DNA of 7,419 nucleotides from Dichloromethanomonas sp964477085 (GCA_964477085.1 CAYZDF010000102.1:1-7419), one strand, 5' to 3'. Positions 1 to 5,535 are shown, counted from the first letter of the stretch. Notes: generated from the sequence alone by a model not told the origin. Program-made: numbers and translations.

Positions 1-17
1 AAACTATACTTTACATA

Positions 18-42
18 ATATTAAAGGAAAAGCCTTTAATAT
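18..42. repeat. AT-rich inverted repeat (10-bp stem, 5-nt loop)
   Basis: A perfect 10-bp dyad: ATATTAAAGG at 18-27 pairs with CCTTTAATAT at 33-42 around an AAAAG loop. Neither side carries a clear T-tract, so I do not call it a terminator. It could be a weak terminator for a gene left of the window or a protein-binding dyad. Confidence 0.4.
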
Positions 43-82
43 GCAATTATGCAAAAAAAAGATGTTGCGTTTTAATACGTAA

Positions 83-218
83 GCATTGGAAGCAGCTGAA
101 ACGGTGGAGGTAATCGTTACAATTAAAGGGTATTAACCTGTAAAATATTCAGATTCTCAAAGACGCCCAGGGTAATCCGATTACAGGTGGAGTCGCCCTA
201 GCCAAAACAGTAAAATAG
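83..218 (+). pseudogene. Possible decayed C-terminal coding remnant (Ig-like/adhesin-type)
   Basis: Two short reading frames abut here. Positions 83-127 read ALEAAETVEVIVTIK, and after a +1 shift near 128 the frame from 144 reads NIQILKDAQGNPITGG and continues as VALAKTVK to a TAG stop at 216-218. The DAQGNPITG stretch resembles the turn found in bacterial Ig-like domains. The pieces join only if one extra base in the AAAGGG run (125-130) and the TAA at 141-143 are counted as mutations, and a further TAA lies at 80-82. No start codon with a ribosome binding site is visible. These stretches are short enough to arise by chance, so this is a tentative call. Confidence 0.3.
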
Positions 219-252
219 TATCTACTTGTGCCAATAGCAACAACAAATGTAT

Positions 253-313
253 AAAAATCACCTTTTTTGGGAATGTATAGTAATAGAATTTTTCCCAAGA
301 GGTGATTTTTTTT
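253..313 (+). promoter_or_regulatory. Terminator-like hairpin sequestering the RBS and start of the SleB-like gene
   Basis: Positions 253-266 pair with 297-310 (14 bp, one G-U), then after a two-base bulge 269-273 pair with 292-296, leaving an 18-nt loop. The 3' arm contains the Shine-Dalgarno GAGGTG (299-304) of the following gene. The eight-T tract (306-313) runs into its TTG start codon at 312. The element has the form of a rho-independent terminator, and if transcribed through, it would also hide the ribosome binding site. Whether it ends an upstream transcript, regulates the hydrolase, or does both cannot be told from sequence alone. Confidence 0.6.
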
Positions 314-1100
314 GGAAGACCGACGATGCCGTAAAGTCATGGCCTTGCTCCTGACTACGGTGATCATTCTAAGCGTTTTTGTCCAAAACGCTTATGCCGC
401 ACCTGAAAAATCAACCGAAAGACTTTTTAACCGGGTAATGGATCTCAAACAAACGATTCTTGTGGATATCGTCTCAGATGTTAGAGAGATAGTCCGCACA
501 ACAGATGAAAAACAGGTAATCAAATCATGGATCAATAAGTTTTCCAGTCATAAGGAAAAGGAGTTGGCTGATAGAAAGAATGTAGAAGAACAGATAATCT
601 TTGTTGTTGAACAGAATCAAAATAACGATCAAAACGATTATAAACATAATTATCAAGTAGATAAGAATAATGAAAAAGCTGATAAAAGTCACAATAAGCA
701 GGTCGTCAAGGCCGTAACTGCCTCCCGCAGTACTGGCACAAATATCCTGCACGAAGATTTGGAAATATTAGCCCGAATTATTCATGCTGAAGCCCGGGGA
801 GAAAGTTTTGAGGGTCAGGTTGCAGTTGGCGCAGTTGTACTCAATCGGGTACAACATCCTGATTTCCCGAAAAGCATCAGGGAGGTCGTCTATCAGCCCG
901 GACAATTCACAGCGGTTGAAGACAGACAGATCAATTTGAAACCTGATGATAAGGCCTACCAGGCTGCCGAGGCAGCCCTTGAGGGTCAGGATCCCAGCAA
1001 TGGCGCAATATTCTACTACAATCCAAAGATCGCCACCGACCGCTGGATCAAATCACGTAACATCATACGCAGCATCGGAAACCACAAGTTCTGCGTATAA
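312..1100 (+). CDS. Secreted SleB/CwlJ-family cell wall (spore cortex) hydrolase
   Basis: 262 aa. Residues 10-29 form a hydrophobic export signal after a basic start (RRCRK), with a probable cleavage after AYA (29). Residues 31-95 are charged and probably helical, and 96-133 are an Asn/Lys/Asp/Gln-rich linker. Residues 148-262 are a Hydrolase_2 domain: LARIIHAEARGES with the expected catalytic Glu160, then GQVAVGAVVLNRVQHPDFP, QFTAV, and a C-terminal FYYNP..TDRWIKSRN block. SleB and CwlJ cleave cortex peptidoglycan during germination. Classical SleB has an N-terminal peptidoglycan-binding domain that is absent here, while CwlJ lacks a signal peptide, so this is a SleB-like variant and I assign no symbol. 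The start is TTG at 312, preceded by GAGGTG at 299-304 with a 7-nt gap. It is followed by its own terminator and so is probably monocistronic. The family call is secure; a role in spores versus vegetative wall turnover is inference. Confidence 0.9.
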   Translation: MEDRRCRKVMALLLTTVIILSVFVQNAYAAPEKSTERLFNRVMDLKQTILVDIVSDVREIVRTTDEKQVIKSWINKFSSHKEKELADRKNVEEQIIFVVEQNQNNDQNDYKHNYQVDKNNEKADKSHNKQVVKAVTASRSTGTNILHEDLEILARIIHAEARGESFEGQVAVGAVVLNRVQHPDFPKSIREVVYQPGQFTAVEDRQINLKPDDKAYQAAEAALEGQDPSNGAIFYYNPKIATDRWIKSRNIIRSIGNHKFCV

Positions 1101-1116
1101 AGCATATTGAGATCCG

Positions 1117-1161
1117 AGAAGGACGAAACCTATTGAGGTAAACGTCCTTCTTTTATTTTTC
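1117..1161 (+). terminator. Rho-independent terminator after the SleB-like gene
   Basis: AGAAGGACG (1117-1125) pairs with CGTCCTTCT (1143-1151), with an inner ACC/GGT pairing at 1128-1130 and 1137-1139. The T-rich stretch TTTTATTTTT follows at 1151-1160. It lies 17 bases past the stop codon. Confidence 0.85.
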
Positions 1162-1221
1162 TGTTATGCAACGACCAACGGGTTACCTTTTTCCATATTG
1201 TAACCTTCTAGACGTTCATTT

Positions 1222-1261
1222 CATAAGATGTCATAGCAACGTTTGCAGTAGTCATCTTATG
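1222..1261 (+). promoter_or_regulatory. Leader dyad upstream of the RskA-like gene
   Basis: A perfect 9-bp inverted repeat, CATAAGATG (1222-1230) and CATCTTATG (1253-1261), encloses a smaller GCAA/TTGC stem (1236-1239 with 1243-1246). It ends 8 bases before the ribosome binding site, and no T-tract follows, so it is not a terminator. It could be an operator or a 5' leader stem-loop. Confidence 0.45.
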
Positions 1262-1269
1262 GACATATT

Positions 1270-1276
1270 AGGAGGG
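1270..1276 (+). promoter_or_regulatory. Ribosome binding site fixing the start at 1283
   Basis: AGGAGGG lies six bases before ATG 1283. The reading frame is open back to an ATG at 1166, but that one overlaps the end of the preceding terminator region, has no Shine-Dalgarno, and would add Cys/His-rich sequence unlike the rest of the protein. Confidence 0.85.
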
Positions 1277-1282
1277 AAAAAG

Positions 1283-2194
1283 ATGTTCGGACATAAGCAA
1301 GGGTCAGGTTTATTCTCACAGGGCTCCGGGGGTTTATTAGGAGGTAACCCCATGGGCCCACGTCAACTTAATCTGGTAGCATCCGAAGGTTTTACCGGCA
1401 ATGGAATGGCTACCATCGGCATGGATAATACATTTTCAGTGATTGCCCATTTACCGCCTCCGCATAGCTTCAGCCCCTATGCGCCAGCCGTTTATGCAGC
1501 TTATCTGGTGGATGGTAAAGGCAAGAATGGCTTCTATGCCGGAACCTTAAAAGCGGCAGGTAACGGCATGTATCAGGCTAATTTCAGGAGTCCCGTACCA
1601 CTAGTGCATTATAACCGGGTGGTCGTATCTCTGGAGAGCCCACAAGGTATTGGTCAGGCACCCCAAGGTCCGATAGTTATGAAGGTCAAAGAAGGATTAT
1701 TTGACAGTCTGGGACCTGTCAAGAAGGTCGGCGGAGATATGTGGGGTAAGGTTAAGGGTTTTGTTGGCAATCGTTTCGGACATAAAGAAGAGACGCCGGA
1801 AGTACAACAACCACCCGTCCAGACGTATAACCAACAATACGCTCCATCGCCACAAGGCTATCCGCAACAAAGCGGATATTCTCAAGGCTATCCTCAGCAA
1901 TCAGGGGGATACCAGGCGAGCGGTTATCAGCATAACACCTATGCTAGAGGTAAAGGGATGTATCCACAGGGAAATTACCAGTATAAACAATACGCGCCTC
2001 AGGTACCCCAATATCAACCGCAGACGACCCCATATCAACCTCAGCCAACGCAGGCTCCACCCGCTCAGAGTTATACACCGCCACCACAACAGCAAACATA
2101 TTCGCAGCCTGTTTCACCAAGCACAGTTTCTCAGGCTCCACCAGCAAGTCAGCCACAGCAGCCATCGGCTAGTGGCGATAGTCATACCGAGTAA
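1283..2194 (+). CDS. Protein with RskA-like beta-sandwich and Gln/Pro/Tyr-rich tail, function unknown
   Basis: 303 aa, with no signal peptide or membrane segment. Residues 1-28 are Gly-rich. Residues 65-135 (YAAYLVDGKGKNGFYAGTL, then VHYNRVVVSLESPQG and APQGPIVM) resemble the C-terminal domain of anti-sigma-K factors (RskA), in which 'LVD..G....AGTL' and 'V.VSLEP..G...P.GP' recur. The resemblance is by eye and there is no zinc-finger anti-sigma domain or transmembrane helix. Residues 136-172 form a basic, Gly-rich stretch (VKKVGGDMWGKVKGFVGNR). From 173 to the end the chain is low complexity and rich in Gln, Pro, Tyr and Ser, with a tandem decapeptide QGYPQQSGYS/QGYPQQSGGY at 191-210. This composition recalls spore-surface, coat and adhesive proteins, but no spore role is shown. 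The gene stands alone between two terminators. A cytoplasmic or spore-coat structural protein is the likeliest class; the function is unknown. Confidence 0.8.
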   Translation: MFGHKQGSGLFSQGSGGLLGGNPMGPRQLNLVASEGFTGNGMATIGMDNTFSVIAHLPPPHSFSPYAPAVYAAYLVDGKGKNGFYAGTLKAAGNGMYQANFRSPVPLVHYNRVVVSLESPQGIGQAPQGPIVMKVKEGLFDSLGPVKKVGGDMWGKVKGFVGNRFGHKEETPEVQQPPVQTYNQQYAPSPQGYPQQSGYSQGYPQQSGGYQASGYQHNTYARGKGMYPQGNYQYKQYAPQVPQYQPQTTPYQPQPTQAPPAQSYTPPPQQQTYSQPVSPSTVSQAPPASQPQQPSASGDSHTE

Positions 2195-2221
2195 CTTCTA
2201 TGTTTTTCACTCCTTTCTTTA

Positions 2222-2258
2222 CCGCACGAGTCTAAACCGATTTGTGTGGATTTTTTTT
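2222..2258 (+). terminator. Rho-independent terminator after the RskA-like gene
   Basis: CCGCACGAGTC (2222-2232) pairs with GATTTGTGTGG (2239-2249): 11 bp including three G-U pairs, with a TAAACC loop, followed by A and eight T's. The G-U pairs become A-C mismatches on the other strand, so it works in the plus direction only. Confidence 0.75.
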
Positions 2259-2325
2259 ATCTTGCCATGTGCCAATTAATATATTTTGATATACCCTATG
2301 ATTTTCTCGATATTTATTAGCTCAA

Positions 2326-3024
2326 TTATTGGTTATTGTTTTTGTTACTTTTAGTATTGTTGTTCTCCTCTTTAGCTTGCTGCGAAGGGTATAAAAAGAA
2401 GTATATCAGTAGCGTTAAGACGGCTACGACATAGCCAGGCACATTTCTAATTTCCAAGAGCTCCAATGTGAAGAGAGTGGATGTTTTACTGTTTGGATCA
2501 CTAAAAGGAGCACTTACGGATAGGTTGACTGTTAACCCCTTCGGAAATAAAGGGGTATCATTACGTTCTTGGTTGGCTGAGGGCTGCCCTGCGCTAAAAG
2601 TTGATATCTTCCCAGGAGGAACATTGGACCGAAGTGATCCCTGAGCAGGCGGATAGCTGTAGATTTTCTTAAGGGAATTCATATCCGGAATTCCCTGATT
2701 CACATTACCGCGAAGTAAACCTGCCCCATTAGCAGGAACAGCTGAGCATTGGACCAGAAATATCGTTATAAAGTTTAGAGCAATGATGTAAGCATAACCA
2801 TAAGGAATTTTTGGTCTATAAAAAGGAAGAATGAGAGTGGAGGCTGGGCTGTAACGAGTCAGAAATAGACTTTCGGAGATCAGAATGGAAAAAGTGACAG
2901 GGATAGAGAGTTGACCGGTAGGGTCAGAGGGAGGATTGGCAGATGCATTTTTGGAAGCAGTGGAATTTATGTTTTGCTGACCATTAGTGTTGGTTGGATT
3001 ATAGTATTGTCCCAAAACAGCCAT
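2326..3024 (-). CDS. Hypothetical membrane protein, two predicted membrane segments
   Basis: 232 aa; I do not recognise the family. Residues 1-38 are Asn/Ser/Pro-rich and probably disordered. Residues 40-70 are moderately hydrophobic and strand-like (IPVTFSILISES). A membrane helix spans about 76-95 (YAYIIALNFITIFLVQCSAV). Residues 97-195 are polar and strand-rich (e.g. KGLTVNLSVSAPF) with no Cys pairs or known catalytic motif. A second helix spans about 196-213 (VPGYVVAVLTLLIYFFLYP), and a tail of Asn, Lys and Glu ends the chain. The start ATG at 3024 has only a distant G-run upstream (about 14 bases away), and an in-frame stop just before it rules out a longer form. Codon use is even, which supports a real gene. 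It lies downstream of the YlbF-family gene in the same direction with a 109-base gap, so co-transcription is possible. No terminator is obvious after it. Confidence 0.65.
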   Translation of the reverse strand: MAVLGQYYNPTNTNGQQNINSTASKNASANPPSDPTGQLSIPVTFSILISESLFLTRYSPASTLILPFYRPKIPYGYAYIIALNFITIFLVQCSAVPANGAGLLRGNVNQGIPDMNSLKKIYSYPPAQGSLRSNVPPGKISTFSAGQPSANQERNDTPLFPKGLTVNLSVSAPFSDPNSKTSTLFTLELLEIRNVPGYVVAVLTLLIYFFLYPSQQAKEENNNTKSNKNNNQ

Positions 3025-3133
3025 CGGTTATATCTCTACCCCCCTAGAATAATATGGTGTTCCATAAAATATCTGATTGGACTTTTAATAGACAGTCATA
3101 GTAGATGATCAAAGAAAATCCCATCTAAAAATG

Positions 3134-3640
3134 TTACTTTCTAAAAAGATCTCCCAGATTAAAGCCTTCCGGTAGATTCAGTCCTTCCGGCATTTTAAAG
3201 CCTTCGGGAATCTGCATGGCAGGGCCGTCTTTACCTCCTCCGATATTATCCAGAAGTTGTTGAGCCAAATTCTTAAGTTCTTTCGGGAAAGGAAGCTGGT
3301 CGGCACTCGGCATTCCATAGATGGTTGTGGTAATTGTCAGGTTGACTGTAGCCATTACTTTTTCAAATTCTTGCTGAAGGTTAAAGAAGTTTCGGATCGC
3401 CGGGTGTTTCCGGACCAAACGCATCTTAAGATCGATCAAGGCCAGAGCATCTTTCTCTGAGGGCACCTTGCTGAACATCTGTGCTGTGACCAGGTTGCGC
3501 TCTTTCTCCTGATACTCTGCAAAAGCTTTGGAGGCTTCTGGATCTTTATTGATTTCAGCTTCTGCTTCCTTCAGTTTGGTCACTTCAGGGGTCTTTAAAA
3601 GGGCTTCACCTAATTCGCGCGCTTTTTGAATGTATTCCAT
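3134..3640 (-). CDS. YlbF-family protein with PEG-repeat tail
   Basis: 168 aa from ATG 3640. Residues 3-110 match the Com_YlbF helical family: an N-terminal helix YIQKARELGEALLKTPEV, the acidic KEAEAEINKDPEASKAFAEY block, then two long helices (62-76, 82-98). In Bacillus subtilis, relatives YlbF (RicF) and YmcA (RicA), with YaaT (RicT), promote Spo0A phosphorylation, competence and biofilm formation and tune RNase Y. Other relatives such as YheA are uncharacterised, so the specific role here is unknown. No Cys residues are present, so the iron-sulfur ligands reported for the Ric complex are not visible in this chain. Residues 144-161 form three hexads, IPEGFK MPEGLN LPEGFN, then GDLFRK, an extension I do not know from typical members. 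The frame can be opened to a TTG at 3670, but that would place the Shine-Dalgarno inside the gene. Confidence 0.8.
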   Translation of the reverse strand: MEYIQKARELGEALLKTPEVTKLKEAEAEINKDPEASKAFAEYQEKERNLVTAQMFSKVPSEKDALALIDLKMRLVRKHPAIRNFFNLQQEFEKVMATVNLTITTTIYGMPSADQLPFPKELKNLAQQLLDNIGGGKDGPAMQIPEGFKMPEGLNLPEGFNLGDLFRK

Positions 3641-3653
3641 ATCTATATATGGC

Positions 3654-3659
3654 ACCTCC
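3654..3659 (-). promoter_or_regulatory. Ribosome binding site of the YlbF-family gene, unusual spacing
   Basis: GGAGGT on the minus strand (within AAGGAGGTG) lies 13 bases from ATG 3640, longer than usual. No ATG, GTG or TTG occurs in frame between them at better spacing. An ATA codon at 3646-3644 would be seven bases away but is a rare start. Confidence 0.6.
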
Positions 3660-3708
3660 TTCTGTAACAACTTATGCAGTTTCCACTTTTTAAGTGCTTC
3701 CAGGAAAG

Positions 3709-3749
3709 CTCTTTACCAATATTTTGGAAAAGCAGGGGTAAGAGTTTTT
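3709..3749 (+). promoter_or_regulatory. Imperfect hairpin with short T-tract in the divergent intergenic region
   Basis: CTCTTTACC (3709-3717) pairs with GGTAAGAG (3737-3744) with a one-base bulge, and TTTTT follows at 3745-3749. A palindrome TTTTTCGAAAAA overlaps at 3745-3756. It sits upstream of both divergent genes. It could be a leader attenuator, a small-RNA terminator or chance, and no plus-strand gene precedes it. Confidence 0.3.
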
Positions 3750-3767
3750 CGAAAAAAGTTTAACCTG

Positions 3768-3794
3768 GGAGGATTTAAGAGAATGATGTAGAAA
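3768..3794 (+). promoter_or_regulatory. Possible sigma-H-type promoter for the SGNH-fold gene
   Basis: GGAGGATTT (3768-3776) fits the Bacillus sigma-H -35 consensus RnAGGAwWW. After 11 bases, GTAGAAA (3788-3794) matches the -10 RnnGAAT at all but the last position. The predicted transcript would start near 3801, just before the ribosome binding site at 3804, giving a very short leader. Confidence 0.3.
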
Positions 3795-3818
3795 AATATT
3801 AGCAAGGAGGTATGGAGT

Positions 3819-4583
3819 GTGCGTATCTACCGTTTACAGATTAGAATTATACAGCTATCAGTACTATTGACGATGATCGTCTTGGTTTTCGGTTTGGTTA
3901 ATGTCTGGCAGGGAAATTCTCCGGCCCAACCAGTGGGCGGAAGTAATACAGTTGAGAATGGGAACAGCGGTAATCCCAATCAAACTGGAGGAACAGGAAA
4001 CGAAAATCCGACTGGCAATGGAGATGCTGTGATTGAAGGCGATGGCAAACCGGTCAATACGAAGATCGTTTGCCTGGGTGATTCGTTTACCTCTGGTTAT
4101 CCCGGAGAGGCTAAAGATTCCTGGCCTGAGCGGTTGGCTGGAATACTTAAAATAGAGGTTATCAATGCGGGTAAAGTATATCAGAATACCGCAGACTTAT
4201 TGGAACGCTTCGATCAGGATGTTGTAGCTAAAGAACCTGGCAGAGTCGTGATTTTTGCCGGAGTTGGGGATGCCCTGAGAGACAAGACATTAGATGAATA
4301 CCAAAAGAATATCAAGGCTTTGGTGGAAAAGGCTGAAGCCAATCATATCAAGCCTATCTTAGCACTACCCATTCCTTTTCCTGGAACTGATAAGCTTTAT
4401 CAAGAGTATCGGGAGTGGGAGATCACCTTTGCCCAAGAAAAGAACATCACGACACTGGACTTTAAAGAGGTCCTCTTCGATGCCGATGGAAAGATCTTGA
4501 GAAAATATTCCGATGATGGAAAATACCCTAATAAAGATGGATATAAGGCGATGGGGGACTATGTGGCAAGGGTATTACAGTAA
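3819..4583 (+). CDS. Membrane-anchored SGNH/GDSL-fold protein with substituted catalytic positions
   Basis: 254 aa. A membrane anchor or uncleaved signal spans residues 9-30, followed by a Gly/Asn/Thr-rich linker (31-78) and an SGNH-fold domain (80-254), so the domain probably lies outside the membrane. Block I is IVCLGDSFTSGYP with nucleophile Ser89, and block II has Gly118 in INAGKVYQNTADLL. Block III reads FAGVGD (146-151), where the family has GxND, so Asn is replaced by Gly150. Block V reads DDGKYPNKDGY (232-242), where the family has DxxHPN, so the catalytic His is replaced by Tyr236. Active members are esterases, lipases or acyl/acetyl hydrolases. With Ser and Asp kept but Asn and His gone, activity may be lost or altered. 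The GTG start at 3819 follows AAGGAGG (3804-3810) by 8 bases. It is monocistronic and converges on the next gene. The fold is fairly sure; the substrate is unknown. Confidence 0.85.
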   Translation: MRIYRLQIRIIQLSVLLTMIVLVFGLVNVWQGNSPAQPVGGSNTVENGNSGNPNQTGGTGNENPTGNGDAVIEGDGKPVNTKIVCLGDSFTSGYPGEAKDSWPERLAGILKIEVINAGKVYQNTADLLERFDQDVVAKEPGRVVIFAGVGDALRDKTLDEYQKNIKALVEKAEANHIKPILALPIPFPGTDKLYQEYREWEITFAQEKNITTLDFKEVLFDADGKILRKYSDDGKYPNKDGYKAMGDYVARVLQ

Positions 4584-4627
4584 GGACTAAGAAAAACATC
4601 ACAGATCTTAAAAAAACCATTAATAAA

Positions 4628-4675
4628 ACAAGCGTTAGGGCTATAAGGTTACCCAACGCTTGTCTTATTTTAGTT
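4628..4675. terminator. Bidirectional terminator between convergent genes
   Basis: ACAAGCGTT (4628-4636) pairs with AACGCTTGT (4655-4663). After a bulged A, GGG (4638-4640) pairs with CCC (4652-4654). The plus side is followed by CTTATTTTAGTTT, and the minus side by TTTTATTAA. It can end both the SGNH-fold gene and the minus-strand gene at 5475-4738. Confidence 0.8.
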
Positions 4676-4737
4676 TGTTATGGCTCCACATAATTTGTAT
4701 TTTTATTGGAGTTATTAAAGCCAGTATATAGGTCATC

Positions 4738-5475
4738 TTATTTTGTCTGATACGCTTCAGCGAGTTCCTTAAAAGGATTGACCCGTACCTCAAGACTGAA
4801 AAGATGAGGATGATTCAGGCTGATATTTTCCATATAATTCAGCCATTCAATGATCAGGGCTTTGTAAACACGCTTAATATCGGTGGTTAAATGATCATAA
4901 TCATCGGCTGTCAGTTCTCCGGTACTGGAGCGCTGTACTAATTCCTGCTGAAGGTGAAAGACTGAAAGGATCAGATGATTGAAAGATTGATCTTCGGAAA
5001 GGAATGGGTTTTGGAGAAGAGAAAGCATGAACTCACGGTTGGAGCTTAAAGATACTTTGAGATCATCCAGGTCGTTTCTGGCCAGGGTGAAGTCGATTTG
5101 CTCTGATGACTTCTTGGCTTGGATAAAATCTTTTTTGGTCCACTTTTCGTTAACAACCAGATGTGGACACAGCAAAGGGATATTTTGATTGGCGACGGAC
5201 AGTTCTTTGATCAGAGTTGTACCCATCTCCGAATAAAACAAACCGATGGTCGTATTTCTTTTCCGGTAGCGAAGAGGCTTTTCCCTCATGCTGAGCAGTT
5301 CATCCAGGATAAAGGTTGTGAATAGGACGTAGATGGGAAGGAAAGCAAGGTTTAAGAAAAAGCTTTCAATTATCACATCCACTTTTGCAAACACGAAATA
5401 GTAGAGCAAATATAAGACGATAGATATAGCCAAGAATATAAAGATACTCAGGCGATGTTTTCGGAACATCTTCAT
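4738..5475 (-). CDS. Hypothetical membrane protein, two N-terminal helices and a helical cytoplasmic domain
   Basis: 245 aa from ATG 5475; not recognised. Basic residues (KMFRKHR) precede helix 1 (about 9-30, LSIFIFLAISIVLYLLYYFV). A short loop leads to helix 2 (about 36-57). Then comes a roughly 185-residue soluble domain, mostly helical and charged, starting with the basic RYRKRN stretch. Positive charges on both ends place the domain in the cytoplasm. No catalytic motif, zinc ligands or nucleotide-binding loop is visible; one PLLCPHLV segment (100-107) holds the only Cys. The frame is open to an ATG at 5523, but that one has no ribosome binding site, whereas AGGAGG lies 11 bases before 5475. 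It appears to be a single gene. A sensor, anchor or scaffold role is possible but unsupported. Confidence 0.7.
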   Translation of the reverse strand: MKMFRKHRLSIFIFLAISIVLYLLYYFVFAKVDVIIESFFLNLAFLPIYVLFTTFILDELLSMREKPLRYRKRNTTIGLFYSEMGTTLIKELSVANQNIPLLCPHLVVNEKWTKKDFIQAKKSSEQIDFTLARNDLDDLKVSLSSNREFMLSLLQNPFLSEDQSFNHLILSVFHLQQELVQRSSTGELTADDYDHLTTDIKRVYKALIIEWLNYMENISLNHPHLFSLEVRVNPFKELAEAYQTK

Positions 5476-5486
5476 CCTATCGGAAG

Positions 5487-5492
5487 CCTCCT
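5487..5492 (-). promoter_or_regulatory. Ribosome binding site fixing the start at 5475
   Basis: AGGAGG on the minus strand, within AAAAGGAGGC, lies 11 bases before ATG 5475. It falls inside the longer reading frame that starts at 5523, which argues for the shorter protein. Confidence 0.65.
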
Positions 5493-5535
5493 TTTGATTG
5501 AAAAGCTTTAGATCATTATACATATTGATATATTC

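Noticed and set aside
226..255. Possible sigma-A promoter TTGTGC-N18-TATAAA
   Set aside because: The -35 matches only half the consensus and the spacer is 18; kept as a possibility but too weak to list.
249..278. Possible sigma-F promoter (GTATA-N15-GGGAATGTAT) ahead of the SleB-like gene
   Set aside because: The -35 and the GG match, but three core positions of the -10 do not, and the sequence is better explained as part of the hairpin.
149..367. 72-codon minus-strand reading frame
   Set aside because: It overlaps the hairpin and the start of the SleB-like gene, has no ribosome binding site and gives no recognisable protein; treated as a shadow.
1166..1282. N-terminal extension of the RskA-like protein to ATG 1166
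   Set aside because: No Shine-Dalgarno at 1166, while AGGAGGG sits six bases before ATG 1283; the extension is Cys/His-rich and spans the leader dyad.
1856..1905. CRISPR-like or structural DNA repeat
   Set aside because: The 30-base periodicity is explained by the decapeptide repeat of the protein; there are only two copies and no spacers.
1701..2279. 192-codon plus-strand frame rich in Arg, His and Ile
   Set aside because: It is a +1 shadow of the repetitive Gln/Pro-rich coding region and extends through its terminator.
3040..3070. Sigma-E-like sequences (ATATT and CATATTAT on the minus strand) before the 232-aa gene
   Set aside because: The spacing of about 11 bases is too short for a sigma-E promoter and the -10 has two mismatches.
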